Below are positions 1-7,718 of a DNA stretch of 29,088 bases, piece after piece. Under the pieces are notes generated by a model that was given only the letters and a program-made list of their open reading frames with translations, did not search any database and was not told the DNA's origin. Origin of the DNA: JBEVNX01 sp040507895 (GTDB lineage: Bacteria > Desulfobacterota > Binatia > JACPRU01). Numbering within the stretch: position 1 is the first letter of the stretch; each line of letters opens with the position of its first letter. The DNA lies in NCBI GenBank assembly GCA_040507895.1, contig JBEVNX010000038.1, positions 1 to 29,088 of the forward strand, written 5' to 3'. The position numbers were made by a program, and so were the translations under genes.

Positions 1-88
1 GATCGACCGCGCGCCATAGCAGATAGACGATGACGATCACACCGATGATCAGCACGGTGCCGGCGCTCAGGAGGTAGAGCAGCATCAT
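1..88 (-). CDS. Start of a small membrane protein (partial, runs off the window)
   Basis: A minus-strand reading frame opens with two tandem ATG codons (88-83) and stays open to the window edge, giving 29 visible residues. These begin MMLLYLLSAG and continue as an almost uninterrupted hydrophobic run rich in Ile and Val, ending YLLWRAVD, which is what an N-terminal transmembrane helix looks like. It begins 7 bases after the stop of the small secreted protein upstream, so the two are probably co-transcribed. No strong Shine-Dalgarno is visible. The family cannot be recognised from so short a piece, and an overlapping chance frame cannot be fully excluded. Confidence 0.45.
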   Translation of the reverse strand, partial: MMLLYLLSAGTVLIIGVIVIVYLLWRAVD

Positions 89-95
89 CCGGCGC

Positions 96-455
96 TCACG
101 CTCGTGCGCGCAGGAAAACCGCCGCCGAACATCGCATCATTCCGCCCCGTTGAGGCCGCGTGGGGTCGGGTTCCGGCTCCGGCGTGCCGCTGGCTCGCGC
201 CCTAGCCCTTTGAAGCTCGTCGATCGTGTCACGAGCGGGATCGGGCGCGGGCTCGTCCGGCTTGGGCTTGGCCCGTTCGCGCCGAGGCATGCCCTCCACG
301 GGAAGGTCCTCCTCGATCTCTCCGTCCGCATCCGTGTAGGTTCCGGGCGCCTCTGGAATCTGAGCGAAGGCGGCGTGCTGCGAAAGCGCATCGCCGGCCG
401 CGAGGGCAAACATCGCTGCGAACAGATGGACACGCCGCACACTCCTGAATCTCAT
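96..455 (-). CDS. Small secreted Pro/Glu-rich protein, unknown function
   Basis: I do not recognise this 119-residue protein. It has a basic N-terminus (MRFRSVRR), a hydrophobic core containing FAAMFALAAG and a likely Sec signal-peptidase site near AFA-QIP. The mature part is acidic and proline-rich (GEIEEDLP, PKPDEPAPDP, PEPEPDPTRP) and looks intrinsically disordered, with a final basic stretch. The start is the ATG at 455, because a strong GGGGGAGGTG ribosome site lies just upstream; a GTG further upstream would put that site inside the gene. It is followed 7 bases later by a possible small membrane protein. Low-complexity composition means a chance frame is possible, but signal peptide and ribosome site argue for a real gene. 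Confidence 0.55.
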   Translation of the reverse strand: MRFRSVRRVHLFAAMFALAAGDALSQHAAFAQIPEAPGTYTDADGEIEEDLPVEGMPRRERAKPKPDEPAPDPARDTIDELQRARARASGTPEPEPDPTRPQRGGMMRCSAAVFLRARA

Positions 456-587
456 CGTAGACACCTCCCCCACGCGCCAGGCGCGGACTGTTCACGATGG
501 CCGACCGGTGGCGGATCACTAGGGATCCCCGTGCATCGGGCCTTGAAAACGCGGTCACGATTTGGTTTTGCAGGACTTCGGTACGCG

Positions 588-629
588 TTCATAGTCTCTA
601 GGCCCGTGGTTCGAGTCCACGCGCCGCCA
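588..629 (+). pseudogene. 3'-terminal tRNA-like fragment (possible attachment-site remnant)
   Basis: Positions 605-609 (CGTGG) and 617-621 (CCACG) form a perfect 5-bp T stem around a canonical TTCGAGT loop. This is followed by the 7-base acceptor strand CGCCGCC (622-628) and discriminator A (629), without an encoded CCA. Upstream, 600-604 (AGGCC) has the length and sequence of a class I variable loop. Bases 588-594 (TTCATAG) sit where an anticodon loop with CAT would be. The 5' half is absent: there is no GGCGGCG acceptor strand, no D arm and no partner for the anticodon stem within the needed distance. Such 3' fragments are commonly left by tRNA-targeting integrases, but no integrase is in the window. 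Confidence 0.5.
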
Positions 630-658
630 TTCCTGTCTCGCGTATCAGCGGAGAAGCC

Positions 659-1729
659 ATGACGCGAGCCCTAGAGGATTCCAAGGATGCCGTTGCGCTC
701 GCGCGGCAGATCGGGGTCGACTTCGGCGCCGCCATGACCGTCGCGCTCGCGTACATCGGCGATCGGCTGGGAATCTTCAAGGCGATGGCCGAGGGCAGGC
801 CGATGAGCAGCGCCGAGATTGCAGAGCACACGCGACTGGATGAACGATACGTGCGCGAATGGGCGTCGACGATGGCAGCCGCCGGCTATCTCGACTATAG
901 GGCCGCGGATTCCACCTTCCGAATGAGCGCCGAGCAGGCGATGGTGCTCGCCAACGAGGACAACACGTTCTTCACCGGCGGCGCCTTCCAATACGCGGTC
1001 ACGTGCTACCGGCAGATTCCGAAGCTGCTGGAAGCGTTCCGGCACGGCGGGGGCGTCCCTTTCGCGGACTTCGGCCCCGACATCGTCGAAGCGATCGAGC
1101 GGCTCTTTCGGATCGGTTACGAGACTTGGGTCGCGGCGCAATGGATTCCAGCGGCCCCTGACGTCCACGAGCGCCTGAGCACGGGAGGCCTAGCGGCCGA
1201 GGTGGGCTGCGGGGCCGGTCAATGCATCATCCCCGTAGCCTTGGCCTACCCGAGCTCTCGATTCTTCGGCTACGACGTGGACCGCTACTCGCTCGAGCGG
1301 GCGCGCGAAAAGGCGCTTGGAGCCAAGGTCGCCGATCGCCTCTTCTTCGAAGAGGTCGCCGCGGAGAATCTTCCGTTCGTCGACCGCTTCGACCTCGTCA
1401 TGGCTTTCAACTGCATCCACGACATGGCACGCCCGAGAGCCGCCTTGGCCGCCATTCGGCGCATCCTCAAACGTGGCGGAGCCTTGCTTTGGTCCGAAGC
1501 GGACGCGTCGGACCATCTCGAGGAAAACCTGAACCCAGCGGGACGTGCTCTGTACGGCGCGAGCACGATGCATTGTATGACCGTGTCGCTAGCCGACCAC
1601 GGCGAGGGCTTAGGCGTGGTGATCGGAGAGAGCCATGCCCGGAGCATGGCCGCGGAGGCTGGATTCACCAGCTTCGAGCGGCTCGCGATCAAGAATCCGT
1701 ATCACCAGATCTTCCTCGCGCGTCGATGA
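659..1729 (+). CDS. SAM-dependent methyltransferase with N-terminal winged helix (Rv2258c-like)
   Basis: A 356-residue class I methyltransferase. The N-terminal part (about residues 20-90) resembles the winged-helix module of this group, with GDRLGIFKAM, MSSAEIAEHTRLDERYVREW and a short beta wing. The SAM-binding motif I reads AEVGCGAGQC at about residues 178-187. The acidic motif II region (FFGYDVDRYSLERAR) follows, and motif IV is in FDLVMAFNCIHD. The C-terminus (FERLAIKNPYHQIFLARR) matches the usual end of such enzymes. A GGAG ribosome site precedes the ATG. The small-molecule substrate cannot be inferred. The gene stands alone, between the tRNA-like fragment and a convergent gene pair. 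Confidence 0.85.
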   Translation: MTRALEDSKDAVALARQIGVDFGAAMTVALAYIGDRLGIFKAMAEGRPMSSAEIAEHTRLDERYVREWASTMAAAGYLDYRAADSTFRMSAEQAMVLANEDNTFFTGGAFQYAVTCYRQIPKLLEAFRHGGGVPFADFGPDIVEAIERLFRIGYETWVAAQWIPAAPDVHERLSTGGLAAEVGCGAGQCIIPVALAYPSSRFFGYDVDRYSLERAREKALGAKVADRLFFEEVAAENLPFVDRFDLVMAFNCIHDMARPRAALAAIRRILKRGGALLWSEADASDHLEENLNPAGRALYGASTMHCMTVSLADHGEGLGVVIGESHARSMAAEAGFTSFERLAIKNPYHQIFLARR

Positions 1730-1877
1730 CAGGCGCCGGACCGGGGTGTCCGCCCACCAGTGAGACCCTCGCGCGGAGCTCCCCGCAGCCTCGCCGCTTC
1801 TCTCTCTCGTCCGACCTGCAGAACCCGCAAACATCCCCTACTTCTGTAGTGGATCGCGGCTCTGACCGGCTTCACGG

Positions 1878-2882
1878 TCAGCGAAACGTCGGGATCACCT
1901 CTCTGGCCATCAGCTCGACGTGCTCATCGCTCCACTCCGGCGGCAGTCCGGGCGGCACGGTCCACCCGTAGAAGCGATCCACGCGGTTGACCTCGACGTA
2001 CTCGCGAATGCGCTCGACGGCCTCCTCGGCGCGAAGGATGAGAAACCCCTGGCGTTCGAGATCCTCACGGCTCGAGGCTGGAGAGAATAGAGGCATTCCC
2101 GCTTCGGCAAACCAGCGCGCATAGAGGTTCATCTGGTAGAGGAAGTGCGCCATCGCTTCCTTCCATCGCCGCTCGGGGTCGCGCGCCACGATCAGCCACA
2201 GGTAGCCCCCCGCGACCTCGTAGCGCTCCGGATCGCGTCCGCTTGCTCGCACGGCGTCGAGGCACCGATCCACCAGCGGTCGGATCGCCCCGATCGAAAT
2301 GTAACCGTCGCCGAGCCGGCCGGCGCGCTCCAACGCCTTCGGCAGGAAGCCGCCGAGCCAGAGCGGCATCGGCTTCTGCACCGGCTGTGGAAAGAGCTGC
2401 ACGTCCCGGTATCGGTAGTACTTGCCCTCGAAGGTGAAGCGCTCGCCGGAGAAGCAACGCCTTAACACCTCCATCGCCTCGGCCATACGCTCGTCACGCT
2501 CCCGGCGCGGGATGGCGAAGCCCTGGAATTCACCGACCCGGTAGCCGGCGCCCACCCCGAGGTCGAAGCGGCCATTGGCGACGATGTCGATCGTCGCAGC
2601 GTCCTCGGCTACCCGCAGCGGATCGTGAAGGGGCAGCAGCAGAACGCTGGTGCCGATGCGAACCCGCTTGGTGCGCGCCGCAATCGCCGCGGCGAGCGGC
2701 AGCATCGAGGGCGTATAGCCGTCCTCGATGAAGTGATGCTCGGAGAGCCAAACGTCGTCCCATCCCAGCGCTTCCGCACGAACCGCTTGCGCGATGATCG
2801 ACTCGTAGAGGCGCGCGGGGTCTTGGCGCCATTGCGGCGGATTGCGGAAGTCGTACCACAGTCCGAATCGTAGCTTTCGCAT
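1878..2882 (-). CDS. Luciferase-like (LLM class) flavin/F420-dependent oxidoreductase
   Basis: A 334-residue member of the bacterial luciferase-like TIM-barrel family. Typical features are the N-terminal strand RFGLWYDFRN, then WDDVWLSEHHF with the conserved His pair, RTKRVRIGTSVLLLPLHDPLRVAEDAATID, and the glycine-rich FDLGVGAGYR segment. PMPLWLGGFLPKALERAGRLGDGYI contains the conserved WLGG signature. These enzymes use FMN or F420 to oxidise or reduce small molecules; cofactor and substrate cannot be told from sequence alone. The ATG at 2882 is preferred because GGCGAGG lies 7 bases upstream; an in-frame GTG six bases earlier is too close to that site. It lies 90 bp downstream of the hydrolase gene on the same strand and is probably co-transcribed with it. 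Confidence 0.85.
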   Translation of the reverse strand: MRKLRFGLWYDFRNPPQWRQDPARLYESIIAQAVRAEALGWDDVWLSEHHFIEDGYTPSMLPLAAAIAARTKRVRIGTSVLLLPLHDPLRVAEDAATIDIVANGRFDLGVGAGYRVGEFQGFAIPRRERDERMAEAMEVLRRCFSGERFTFEGKYYRYRDVQLFPQPVQKPMPLWLGGFLPKALERAGRLGDGYISIGAIRPLVDRCLDAVRASGRDPERYEVAGGYLWLIVARDPERRWKEAMAHFLYQMNLYARWFAEAGMPLFSPASSREDLERQGFLILRAEEAVERIREYVEVNRVDRFYGWTVPPGLPPEWSDEHVELMAREVIPTFR

Positions 2883-2972
2883 GATCACACCTCGCCGATC
2901 CTTTTGGCGTCAGCACAATGACCGGGAAAGCGCCTGCCATTTCAAGCCTCGGCCGATCCGCGGAAGCCTCCG

Positions 2973-3863
2973 CTACGATTCGCCGCCGGCACTCCTCGAC
3001 GCGAACGCTCGCGAGGCGACGCTCTCGCAAGCCTCGAGGAGCGCCGTTAGGAACTCCCGAGGCCGGTAGACGCACGCGGCGTGGTCGCCGTCGACTGGAT
3101 GGATCGTCGCGCGGGGGATCGAGCTCGCGAGCTTCCGTTGGGCGTCGGGTGAGACCAGCGCGTCGCGCTCGGTTACGACGACGGCCGTCGGAACATCCAC
3201 CGAGCCGATCCATTCCCGGGAGGAGAACGCGTGGATGGCGCGAGTGGCTTGAAGGATCGCGCCCGGGTCGTGATCGGCGATCTCGGAGGAAACCCATGCG
3301 CGCGCGTCGGGATTTTCGATCCGCCGCGACAGCCACCCGGCCATCAGTTTTCGGCGCATCGGCGCCGGCACCAGGCGGGCGCCGATCGCAAGCCCAGGAA
3401 CAACCGCGGGCATGACCACGTCCGCGAGGCCGGCGCGCGCTCGTCCCCGGAAGTTGCGCGCCGTGGCGCAGAGCACGAGCCCGGCCACGCGACTGCGGTG
3501 CCTGTACCATAGGAGCTGCGCGACCGGTCCGCCCATCGAGTAGCCGACGGCAATCGCGCGTTCGATCTCGAGCCTATCGAGCAGCGCCGCCGCGTCGTCG
3601 GCGCAGTCGGCGAGCCGAAAGTGCCGCGGCGAGTGGACCCCGCGTCCATGGCCGCGCTGGTCGAGAGCGACGACTCGGTAGCGGCGGCTCAGCCCATCGA
3701 ACACCGCGTGCCAGTTTAGCGCGGCGGTCGCGCCGAGCCCGTGGAGAAGCAACACCGTCGGTGCGCCCGCAGGTCCGCCCGCCTCGCAGACCCACGTGCT
3801 GCCGCGGCCGGGCAGCGATACGGCACGTCCGGTCGGAACACCGGCGCGGCTCGCGTTGCGCAT
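2973..3863 (-). CDS. Alpha/beta-fold hydrolase
   Basis: A 296-residue alpha/beta hydrolase of the epoxide-hydrolase/esterase type. The oxyanion-hole strand is VLLLHGLGATAALNW, followed by RVVALDQRGHGRG. The nucleophile elbow is GYSMGG. The acid is probably the Asp in VVVTERDALVSP and the catalytic His is in DGDHAACVYRP near the C-terminus, so the triad is complete. No signal peptide is evident. It is divergent from the mla operon and upstream of the luciferase-like oxidoreductase, a pairing that suggests a small catabolic or detoxification unit, although the substrate is unknown. The start has only a weak AAGAGA ribosome site. Confidence 0.85.
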   Translation of the reverse strand: MRNASRAGVPTGRAVSLPGRGSTWVCEAGGPAGAPTVLLLHGLGATAALNWHAVFDGLSRRYRVVALDQRGHGRGVHSPRHFRLADCADDAAALLDRLEIERAIAVGYSMGGPVAQLLWYRHRSRVAGLVLCATARNFRGRARAGLADVVMPAVVPGLAIGARLVPAPMRRKLMAGWLSRRIENPDARAWVSSEIADHDPGAILQATRAIHAFSSREWIGSVDVPTAVVVTERDALVSPDAQRKLASSIPRATIHPVDGDHAACVYRPREFLTALLEACESVASRAFASRSAGGES

Positions 3864-3932
3864 GGTCTCTTAGATTCCACGACGGCGGAAATCTCTCAAC
3901 GAGCCGCTCGTCGCCGCTCGAAGCGCGAGCGA

Positions 3933-3959
3933 TTGCGTTGCCCCGAGGGTTGATATCCT
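3933..3959 (+). promoter_or_regulatory. Candidate promoter for the mla operon
   Basis: TTGCGT (3933-3938) is followed after 15 bases by TATCCT (3954-3959). The latter is preceded by TG at -15/-14 (TGATATCCT), the extended -10 pattern. The distance to the mlaF ATG (4000) would give a leader of about 35 bases. The spacer is short, so this is only a candidate. Confidence 0.35.
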
Positions 3960-3999
3960 CTAGGGGGGCGCTCGACGCGTCCCTGCTCCCGCTTCCACC

Positions 4000-4830
4000 A
4001 TGTCCGCCGCCCAAGAGAGCCACGAGTTCCACGTGCAATTCCGCGGCGTGCACATGGCCTTCGGCCCTCGCGTGGTCTTCGACTCGCTGTCCTGCGGCTT
4101 TCCCCGTGGCAAGATCTCCGTAATCCTCGGCGGCAGCGGCTCTGGAAAAAGCACCATTCTCCGGCTGGTCGGCGGGCTCGTGCGGCCGCAGTCGGGTTTC
4201 ATCGTCGTCGACGGGCACGACGTGGTCGGCTTGTCGGAGCGGCGCATGTATGACGTACGGCGCAAGCTCGGCATGATGTTTCAGGGCGGCGCGCTCCTCG
4301 ACTCGCTCACGGTTACGGACAACCTCGCGTTCCCGCTCCGCGAGCACACGCGCCTCGGCGAGACCGAGATCGCGGCGGAGGTGCAGAGCCGGCTCGACGC
4401 GGTCGGCATGTCGAGCGTCGGCGATCTGCTCCCGGGCCAGCTTTCGGGCGGCATGCTGAAGCGGGCCGCACTGGCACGCGCGATCATCCGCAAACCCTCC
4501 ATCCTGCTCTGCGACGAGCCCTTCTCGGGGCTCGACCCCGCCTCCACCAAGCGCATTGAGCGCCTGCTCGTGGGCATGAATCACAACTCGGGGGTGACGA
4601 TGCTCGTCGTCTCGCACCACATCCCGTCGACGATGCGCATGGCGGACCGCGTGCTCCTGCTGCTGCCGCACGGCGCGGTGGAAGGCCAGCCGCGAGACCT
4701 GCGAGCGCACCCGGATCCTCGCGTCACGGCTTTCCTGAACGAGGATCCCGAACTGGGTGCCGCGGCGAACGAGGATCCGGACGAGCCGCCCGCCGGCCAA
4801 GCCGTGCGGGCGAAGGGGCGGATGCGGTGA
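4000..4830 (+). CDS. mlaF: MlaF-type ABC transporter ATP-binding protein
   Basis: A 276-residue ATPase that would energise phospholipid movement by the inner-membrane MlaFED complex. Walker A is GGSGSGKST at residues 44-52, the Q-loop is MMFQGGALLDSLTV (Gln95), the signature motif is LSGGM at 148-152, Walker B is ILLCDE at 168-173, and the H-loop is SHHIPS. The GGALLDSLTV region is characteristic of the Mkl/MlaF subfamily. The C-terminal tail (about residue 235 on) is acidic and proline-rich. Its stop codon overlaps the mlaE start (TGATG), indicating translational coupling. No convincing Shine-Dalgarno precedes the ATG. Confidence 0.95.
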   Translation: MSAAQESHEFHVQFRGVHMAFGPRVVFDSLSCGFPRGKISVILGGSGSGKSTILRLVGGLVRPQSGFIVVDGHDVVGLSERRMYDVRRKLGMMFQGGALLDSLTVTDNLAFPLREHTRLGETEIAAEVQSRLDAVGMSSVGDLLPGQLSGGMLKRAALARAIIRKPSILLCDEPFSGLDPASTKRIERLLVGMNHNSGVTMLVVSHHIPSTMRMADRVLLLLPHGAVEGQPRDLRAHPDPRVTAFLNEDPELGAAANEDPDEPPAGQAVRAKGRMR

Positions 4831-5609
4831 TGCGGCTGCGCGCCATCGAGGATTTCGGCTTCCTCGCGCTCCGCTTCGTCGACGACCTCGGCAAGCTCGC
4901 CCTGTTCACGCTGCAGATCCTCGGCGCGCGCTTCACGCCGCCGCTGCGCGGACGGGTATTCGTCGCGGAGCTCTTCAAGCTCGGCGTGCTGTCGCTGATC
5001 ATCATCTGCGTGAGCGGCATCGCGGTCGGCATGGTGCTCGGACTCCAGGGTTACAATACGCTGGTGCGCTTCGGCGCGGAGCAGTCGCTGGGAGCCGTGG
5101 TCGGCCTCAGCTTGATCCGCGAGCTCGGTCCCGTGCTGACGGCGCTCCTCGCCGCCGGTCGAGCGGGCTCCGCGACGGCGGCCGAGATCGGCACCATGGT
5201 CGCGACCGAGCAGCTCGACGGGCTGCGCATGATGTCGATCAATCCCGTGCATCTCGTGGTTACGCCGAAGGCTACCGCCATGATCGCGGTGATGCCGCTG
5301 CTTTCCGCGTTGTTCATCGTCTGCGGTCTCTTCGGCGGCTACGCCGTCGGCGTCGGTCTCATGGGCCTCGACGGCGGTACGTACATGTCGAGCCTGCAGT
5401 CGGCCGTCGACTTCCACGACGACGTGCTCGGGAGCTTGCTGAAGGCGCTGATCTTCGGCGTGTTGATCGGCCTGATCTCCACCTACCGGGGCTACACCAG
5501 CGCGCCGACCTCCGAAGGGGTGAGCGCGGCCACAACGTCGACGGTGGTGGTCGGCTCAGTCAGCGTGCTCATCTTCGACTATTTCATCACGGCTCTTTGG
5601 GGGGTATGA
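4830..5609 (+). CDS. mlaE: MlaE-type ABC transporter permease
   Basis: A 259-residue MlaE-family permease, the membrane subunit of the phospholipid transporter. Family signatures are the amphipathic N-terminus followed by GVLSLIIICVSGIAVGMVLGLQGY, then the conserved region ELGPVLTALLAAGRAGSATAAEIGTM with EQLDGLRMM, and later hydrophobic segments near AMIAVMPLLSALFIVCGLFG and VVVGSVSVLIFDYFITAL. The ATG at 4830 overlaps the mlaF stop; a GTG one codon earlier is in frame but the TGATG coupling makes the ATG more likely. It is followed after 3 bases by mlaD. No gene for MlaB, the STAS-domain partner of the E. coli complex, is present. Confidence 0.95.
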   Translation: MRLRAIEDFGFLALRFVDDLGKLALFTLQILGARFTPPLRGRVFVAELFKLGVLSLIIICVSGIAVGMVLGLQGYNTLVRFGAEQSLGAVVGLSLIRELGPVLTALLAAGRAGSATAAEIGTMVATEQLDGLRMMSINPVHLVVTPKATAMIAVMPLLSALFIVCGLFGGYAVGVGLMGLDGGTYMSSLQSAVDFHDDVLGSLLKALIFGVLIGLISTYRGYTSAPTSEGVSAATTSTVVVGSVSVLIFDYFITALWGV

Positions 5610-5612
5610 CGC

Positions 5613-6122
5613 ATGACAAGGTCTCCCTTGCGCGACCTGCTGGTCGGCTTGTTCATCCTCGCCGGCCTCGGAGCGATCGCCTATCTGTCCTTCAGCGTCG
5701 GCGGCCTCTCGTACGGCGGCCCGGGTGGGCTCACGATCTATGCGGCCTTCGACCAAACCGGCGGCCTCAAGCCCCGCGCGCCGGTGGTCATCTCCGGAGT
5801 CAAAGTCGGTCAAGTCACCTCGATCACGCTCAACGAGAACTTCCGGGCTCGCGTCGCCATGGACCTCGACCGGCGGCTCAAGCTGCCTACCGACACCGCG
5901 GCGTCGATCGTCACGGCGGGAATCCTTGGCGACCGCTACATCTCGCTTCAGCTCGGCGGCGACGACAAACTGCTCGCCCCAGAGGACTCGATCACGTTCA
6001 CCGAATCGGCCATCATTCTGGAAAGTCTGATCGGTAAGTTCATGTACGGACGTAGCGGCGGCTCTGCCGGTAGTGACAGCGGCGGCAATGGTGGAAGCGA
6101 AGCGCAAAAGAAGGGATCCTGA
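5613..6122 (+). CDS. mlaD: MlaD-type MCE-domain protein
   Basis: A 169-residue periplasmic substrate-binding subunit of the Mla complex. One N-terminal transmembrane helix (LLVGLFILAGLGAIAYLSF) anchors it, followed by a single MCE domain: LTIYAAFDQTGGLKPRAPVVISGVKVGQV and later AASIVTAGILGDRYISLQLGG. FTESAIILESLIGKFMYG forms the helix expected to line the hexamer pore. The end is a short Gly/Ser-rich low-complexity tail. A G-rich ribosome site (GGGGGG) lies at the end of mlaE, 8 bases before the ATG. Length and domain order are normal for MlaD. Confidence 0.94.
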   Translation: MTRSPLRDLLVGLFILAGLGAIAYLSFSVGGLSYGGPGGLTIYAAFDQTGGLKPRAPVVISGVKVGQVTSITLNENFRARVAMDLDRRLKLPTDTAASIVTAGILGDRYISLQLGGDDKLLAPEDSITFTESAIILESLIGKFMYGRSGGSAGSDSGGNGGSEAQKKGS

Positions 6123-6126
6123 ACGA

Positions 6127-6942
6127 ATGGCGGATGTGGCGAAGAGGCTCGTAGACCGGTGGTTCACGTTCATTCTCGCACTCGCTCTCGCATCTCCAGT
6201 CCTGGCGGAGGAGCCACCACCCCATCCCGGGCCTAGACCCATGCCGCTCCCGCCACTCGCGGAGCCCGCTCCGCAGCCGCCTGGCGTCGGGGAGGGCGAT
6301 CCCTGGGAATCCTTTAATCGGAGGATGTTCTGGTTCAACGACAAGCTTGACGACTACGTCCTAGAGCCCGCCGCGAAGGGTTGGGACTTCGTCATGCCAA
6401 ATCGAGTCGAAACCTGTGTGTCGAACTTTTTCTACAACCTCCGCTTTCCCATCGATACCCTGAACGACCTTCTTCAGGGGAAGGTGCAGTATGCGGTCAC
6501 TGACGTGGGCCGCTTCTTCGTGAATACCACCGTCGGGCTCGCCGGCTTCTTCGACCCCGCGACGTCGCTCGGCTTGGAGCATCACTGGGAGGACTTCGGA
6601 CAGACCCTGGGCTGGTGGGGCGTCGGCACCGGTCCGTACCTGGTGCTGCCGGTTCTCGGCCCGTCCGACCTACGCGACGGCGGCGGACTGATCGTCGACA
6701 CGGCCGCGAGCATCACGCCGTTTTTCGTCAGCAGCTACTATCTCCTGGCCGCCCGAACTGTGGACCTCGTGAACACCCGAGCCATCTATGCCGACGCCAT
6801 CCAGAAGGCTAAGGACTCTTCGTTGGATTACTACACCTTCGTGCGCAACGCCTACCTGCAGCGCCGAGCGAGTCTGGTCAATGACCAGGCGGCTGCGACG
6901 GAAGCAACCCAGGAGGATCTCTACCACCCCGAGGGTGATTGA
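6127..6942 (+). CDS. mlaA: MlaA/VacJ-type outer-membrane phospholipid-removal protein
   Basis: A 271-residue MlaA homologue, the component that extracts misplaced phospholipid from the outer leaflet of the outer membrane. Family motifs are all present: DPWESFNRRMFWFNDKLDDYVLEP, GRFFVNTTVGLAGFFDPATSLGL and EDFGQTLGWWGVG followed by GPYLVLPVLGPSDLRDGG. Unlike the E. coli protein, its signal peptide (FILALALASPVLA-EE) has no lipobox cysteine, so it looks like a signal-peptidase I substrate. A proline-rich linker of about 25 residues follows. The ATG at 6127 gives an intact signal peptide; an upstream in-frame ATG at 6073 would overlap mlaD and bury the signal. It lies inside the operon, between mlaD and mlaC. 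Confidence 0.93.
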   Translation: MADVAKRLVDRWFTFILALALASPVLAEEPPPHPGPRPMPLPPLAEPAPQPPGVGEGDPWESFNRRMFWFNDKLDDYVLEPAAKGWDFVMPNRVETCVSNFFYNLRFPIDTLNDLLQGKVQYAVTDVGRFFVNTTVGLAGFFDPATSLGLEHHWEDFGQTLGWWGVGTGPYLVLPVLGPSDLRDGGGLIVDTAASITPFFVSSYYLLAARTVDLVNTRAIYADAIQKAKDSSLDYYTFVRNAYLQRRASLVNDQAAATEATQEDLYHPEGD

Positions 6943-7590
6943 GTGTTCAAAGGATTGTCGAGGAGGATGCTAGTGAGATCACGTCGGTCTTGGGCGGTCG
7001 GAGGGCTCCTGGTGACGTTCCTCGCGCTGTTCGCACAAACGGCGTCCACCGCGGAGAGCCCGCGCGACCTGGTTCGCAAGTTGAGCGATGCGGTGATCGC
7101 CGTGCTCCAGGAAAAGAATCTCTCGGCGGATGCCAAGCGGGAAAAGATTCGCGGCATCGTACAAGACTACGTCGACTTCACGACGATGTCGCGCCTCGTG
7201 CTCGCGCGCAACTGGAGCGGTCTCGACGATTCCAAGAAGGCCGCCTTCACCGAGGAATTCAAGCAGCACCTATCGGTGACATACGGCAGGAACGTCGAAA
7301 CGTACAACAACGAGAAGGTGGAGATCGTCGGCGACCGCGACGAGGGGCGCGGTGATTGGACCGTGCAAACAAAGATCCTCCGTCCGCAGGGCGGCGGCGA
7401 CATCCTCGTCGACTACCGGCTGCGACGGATCGACGGAGAGTGGAAGGTGATCGACTTGATCATCGAGCGCGTGAGCCTGGTGTCGAACTATCGATCGCAG
7501 TTCCAGGAAGTGATGGCGAACGGAGGCATAGACAAGCTGCTTCAATTGCTGCGCGAGAAAAACGCCGCCGGTCAACCATTGAAGTCTTAG
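6943..7590 (+). CDS. mlaC: MlaC-type periplasmic phospholipid carrier
   Basis: A 215-residue MlaC/Ttg2D-family protein that shuttles phospholipid between MlaA and MlaFED. It has a signal peptide with a basic start (RRMLVRSRR), a hydrophobic core (WAVGGLLVTFLALFA) and a cleavage site near ASTAES. The mature part has the family pattern: FTTMSRLVLARNWSGLD, AFTEEFKQHLSVTYGRN, ILVDYRLRRIDGEWKVIDLIIERVSLVSNYRSQFQEV. The start is GTG at 6943, directly after the mlaA stop, with GAGGG 7 bases upstream. An internal ATG at 6967 abuts an AGGAGG with no spacing and is less likely. Confidence 0.92.
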   Translation: MFKGLSRRMLVRSRRSWAVGGLLVTFLALFAQTASTAESPRDLVRKLSDAVIAVLQEKNLSADAKREKIRGIVQDYVDFTTMSRLVLARNWSGLDDSKKAAFTEEFKQHLSVTYGRNVETYNNEKVEIVGDRDEGRGDWTVQTKILRPQGGGDILVDYRLRRIDGEWKVIDLIIERVSLVSNYRSQFQEVMANGGIDKLLQLLREKNAAGQPLKS

Positions 7591-7718
7591 CGCCTGCGAC
7601 AGCCCCTACGCAGTTTGCAGTCGACGCCCTTGCCCGCCCGCGAAGCCAGGGTTACTTTCGCTGAGCCGAACGCGACTATTCTCTAGAGGCCGCCTTTAAG
7701 GGTCCCTGGGGAGGAACC

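Noticed and set aside
555..629. A complete tRNA gene ending at 629
   Set aside because: The T arm and acceptor 3' strand are good, but the 5' acceptor strand, D arm and anticodon 5' stem cannot be found at the right spacing, so only a fragment is claimed.
150..662. Plus-strand 170-codon open frame
   Set aside because: It is antisense to the small secreted protein and runs through the tRNA-like fragment; its composition is Arg/Gly/His-rich as expected for a GC-rich shadow frame.
1863..1880. TGACCG/CGGTCA hairpin at the end of the luciferase-like gene as a bidirectional terminator
   Set aside because: The stem is only 6 bp and no T tract follows on either strand.
3574..4800. Minus-strand 408-codon open frame antisense to mlaF
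   Set aside because: It shadows the Walker and signature motifs of MlaF and crosses into the divergent hydrolase gene without any recognisable domain.
7591..7718. Terminator or strong promoter between mlaC and the DUF4126 gene
   Set aside because: Only an isolated -10-like TATTCT and short palindromes are present; no convincing stem with T tract and no -35 box at proper spacing.
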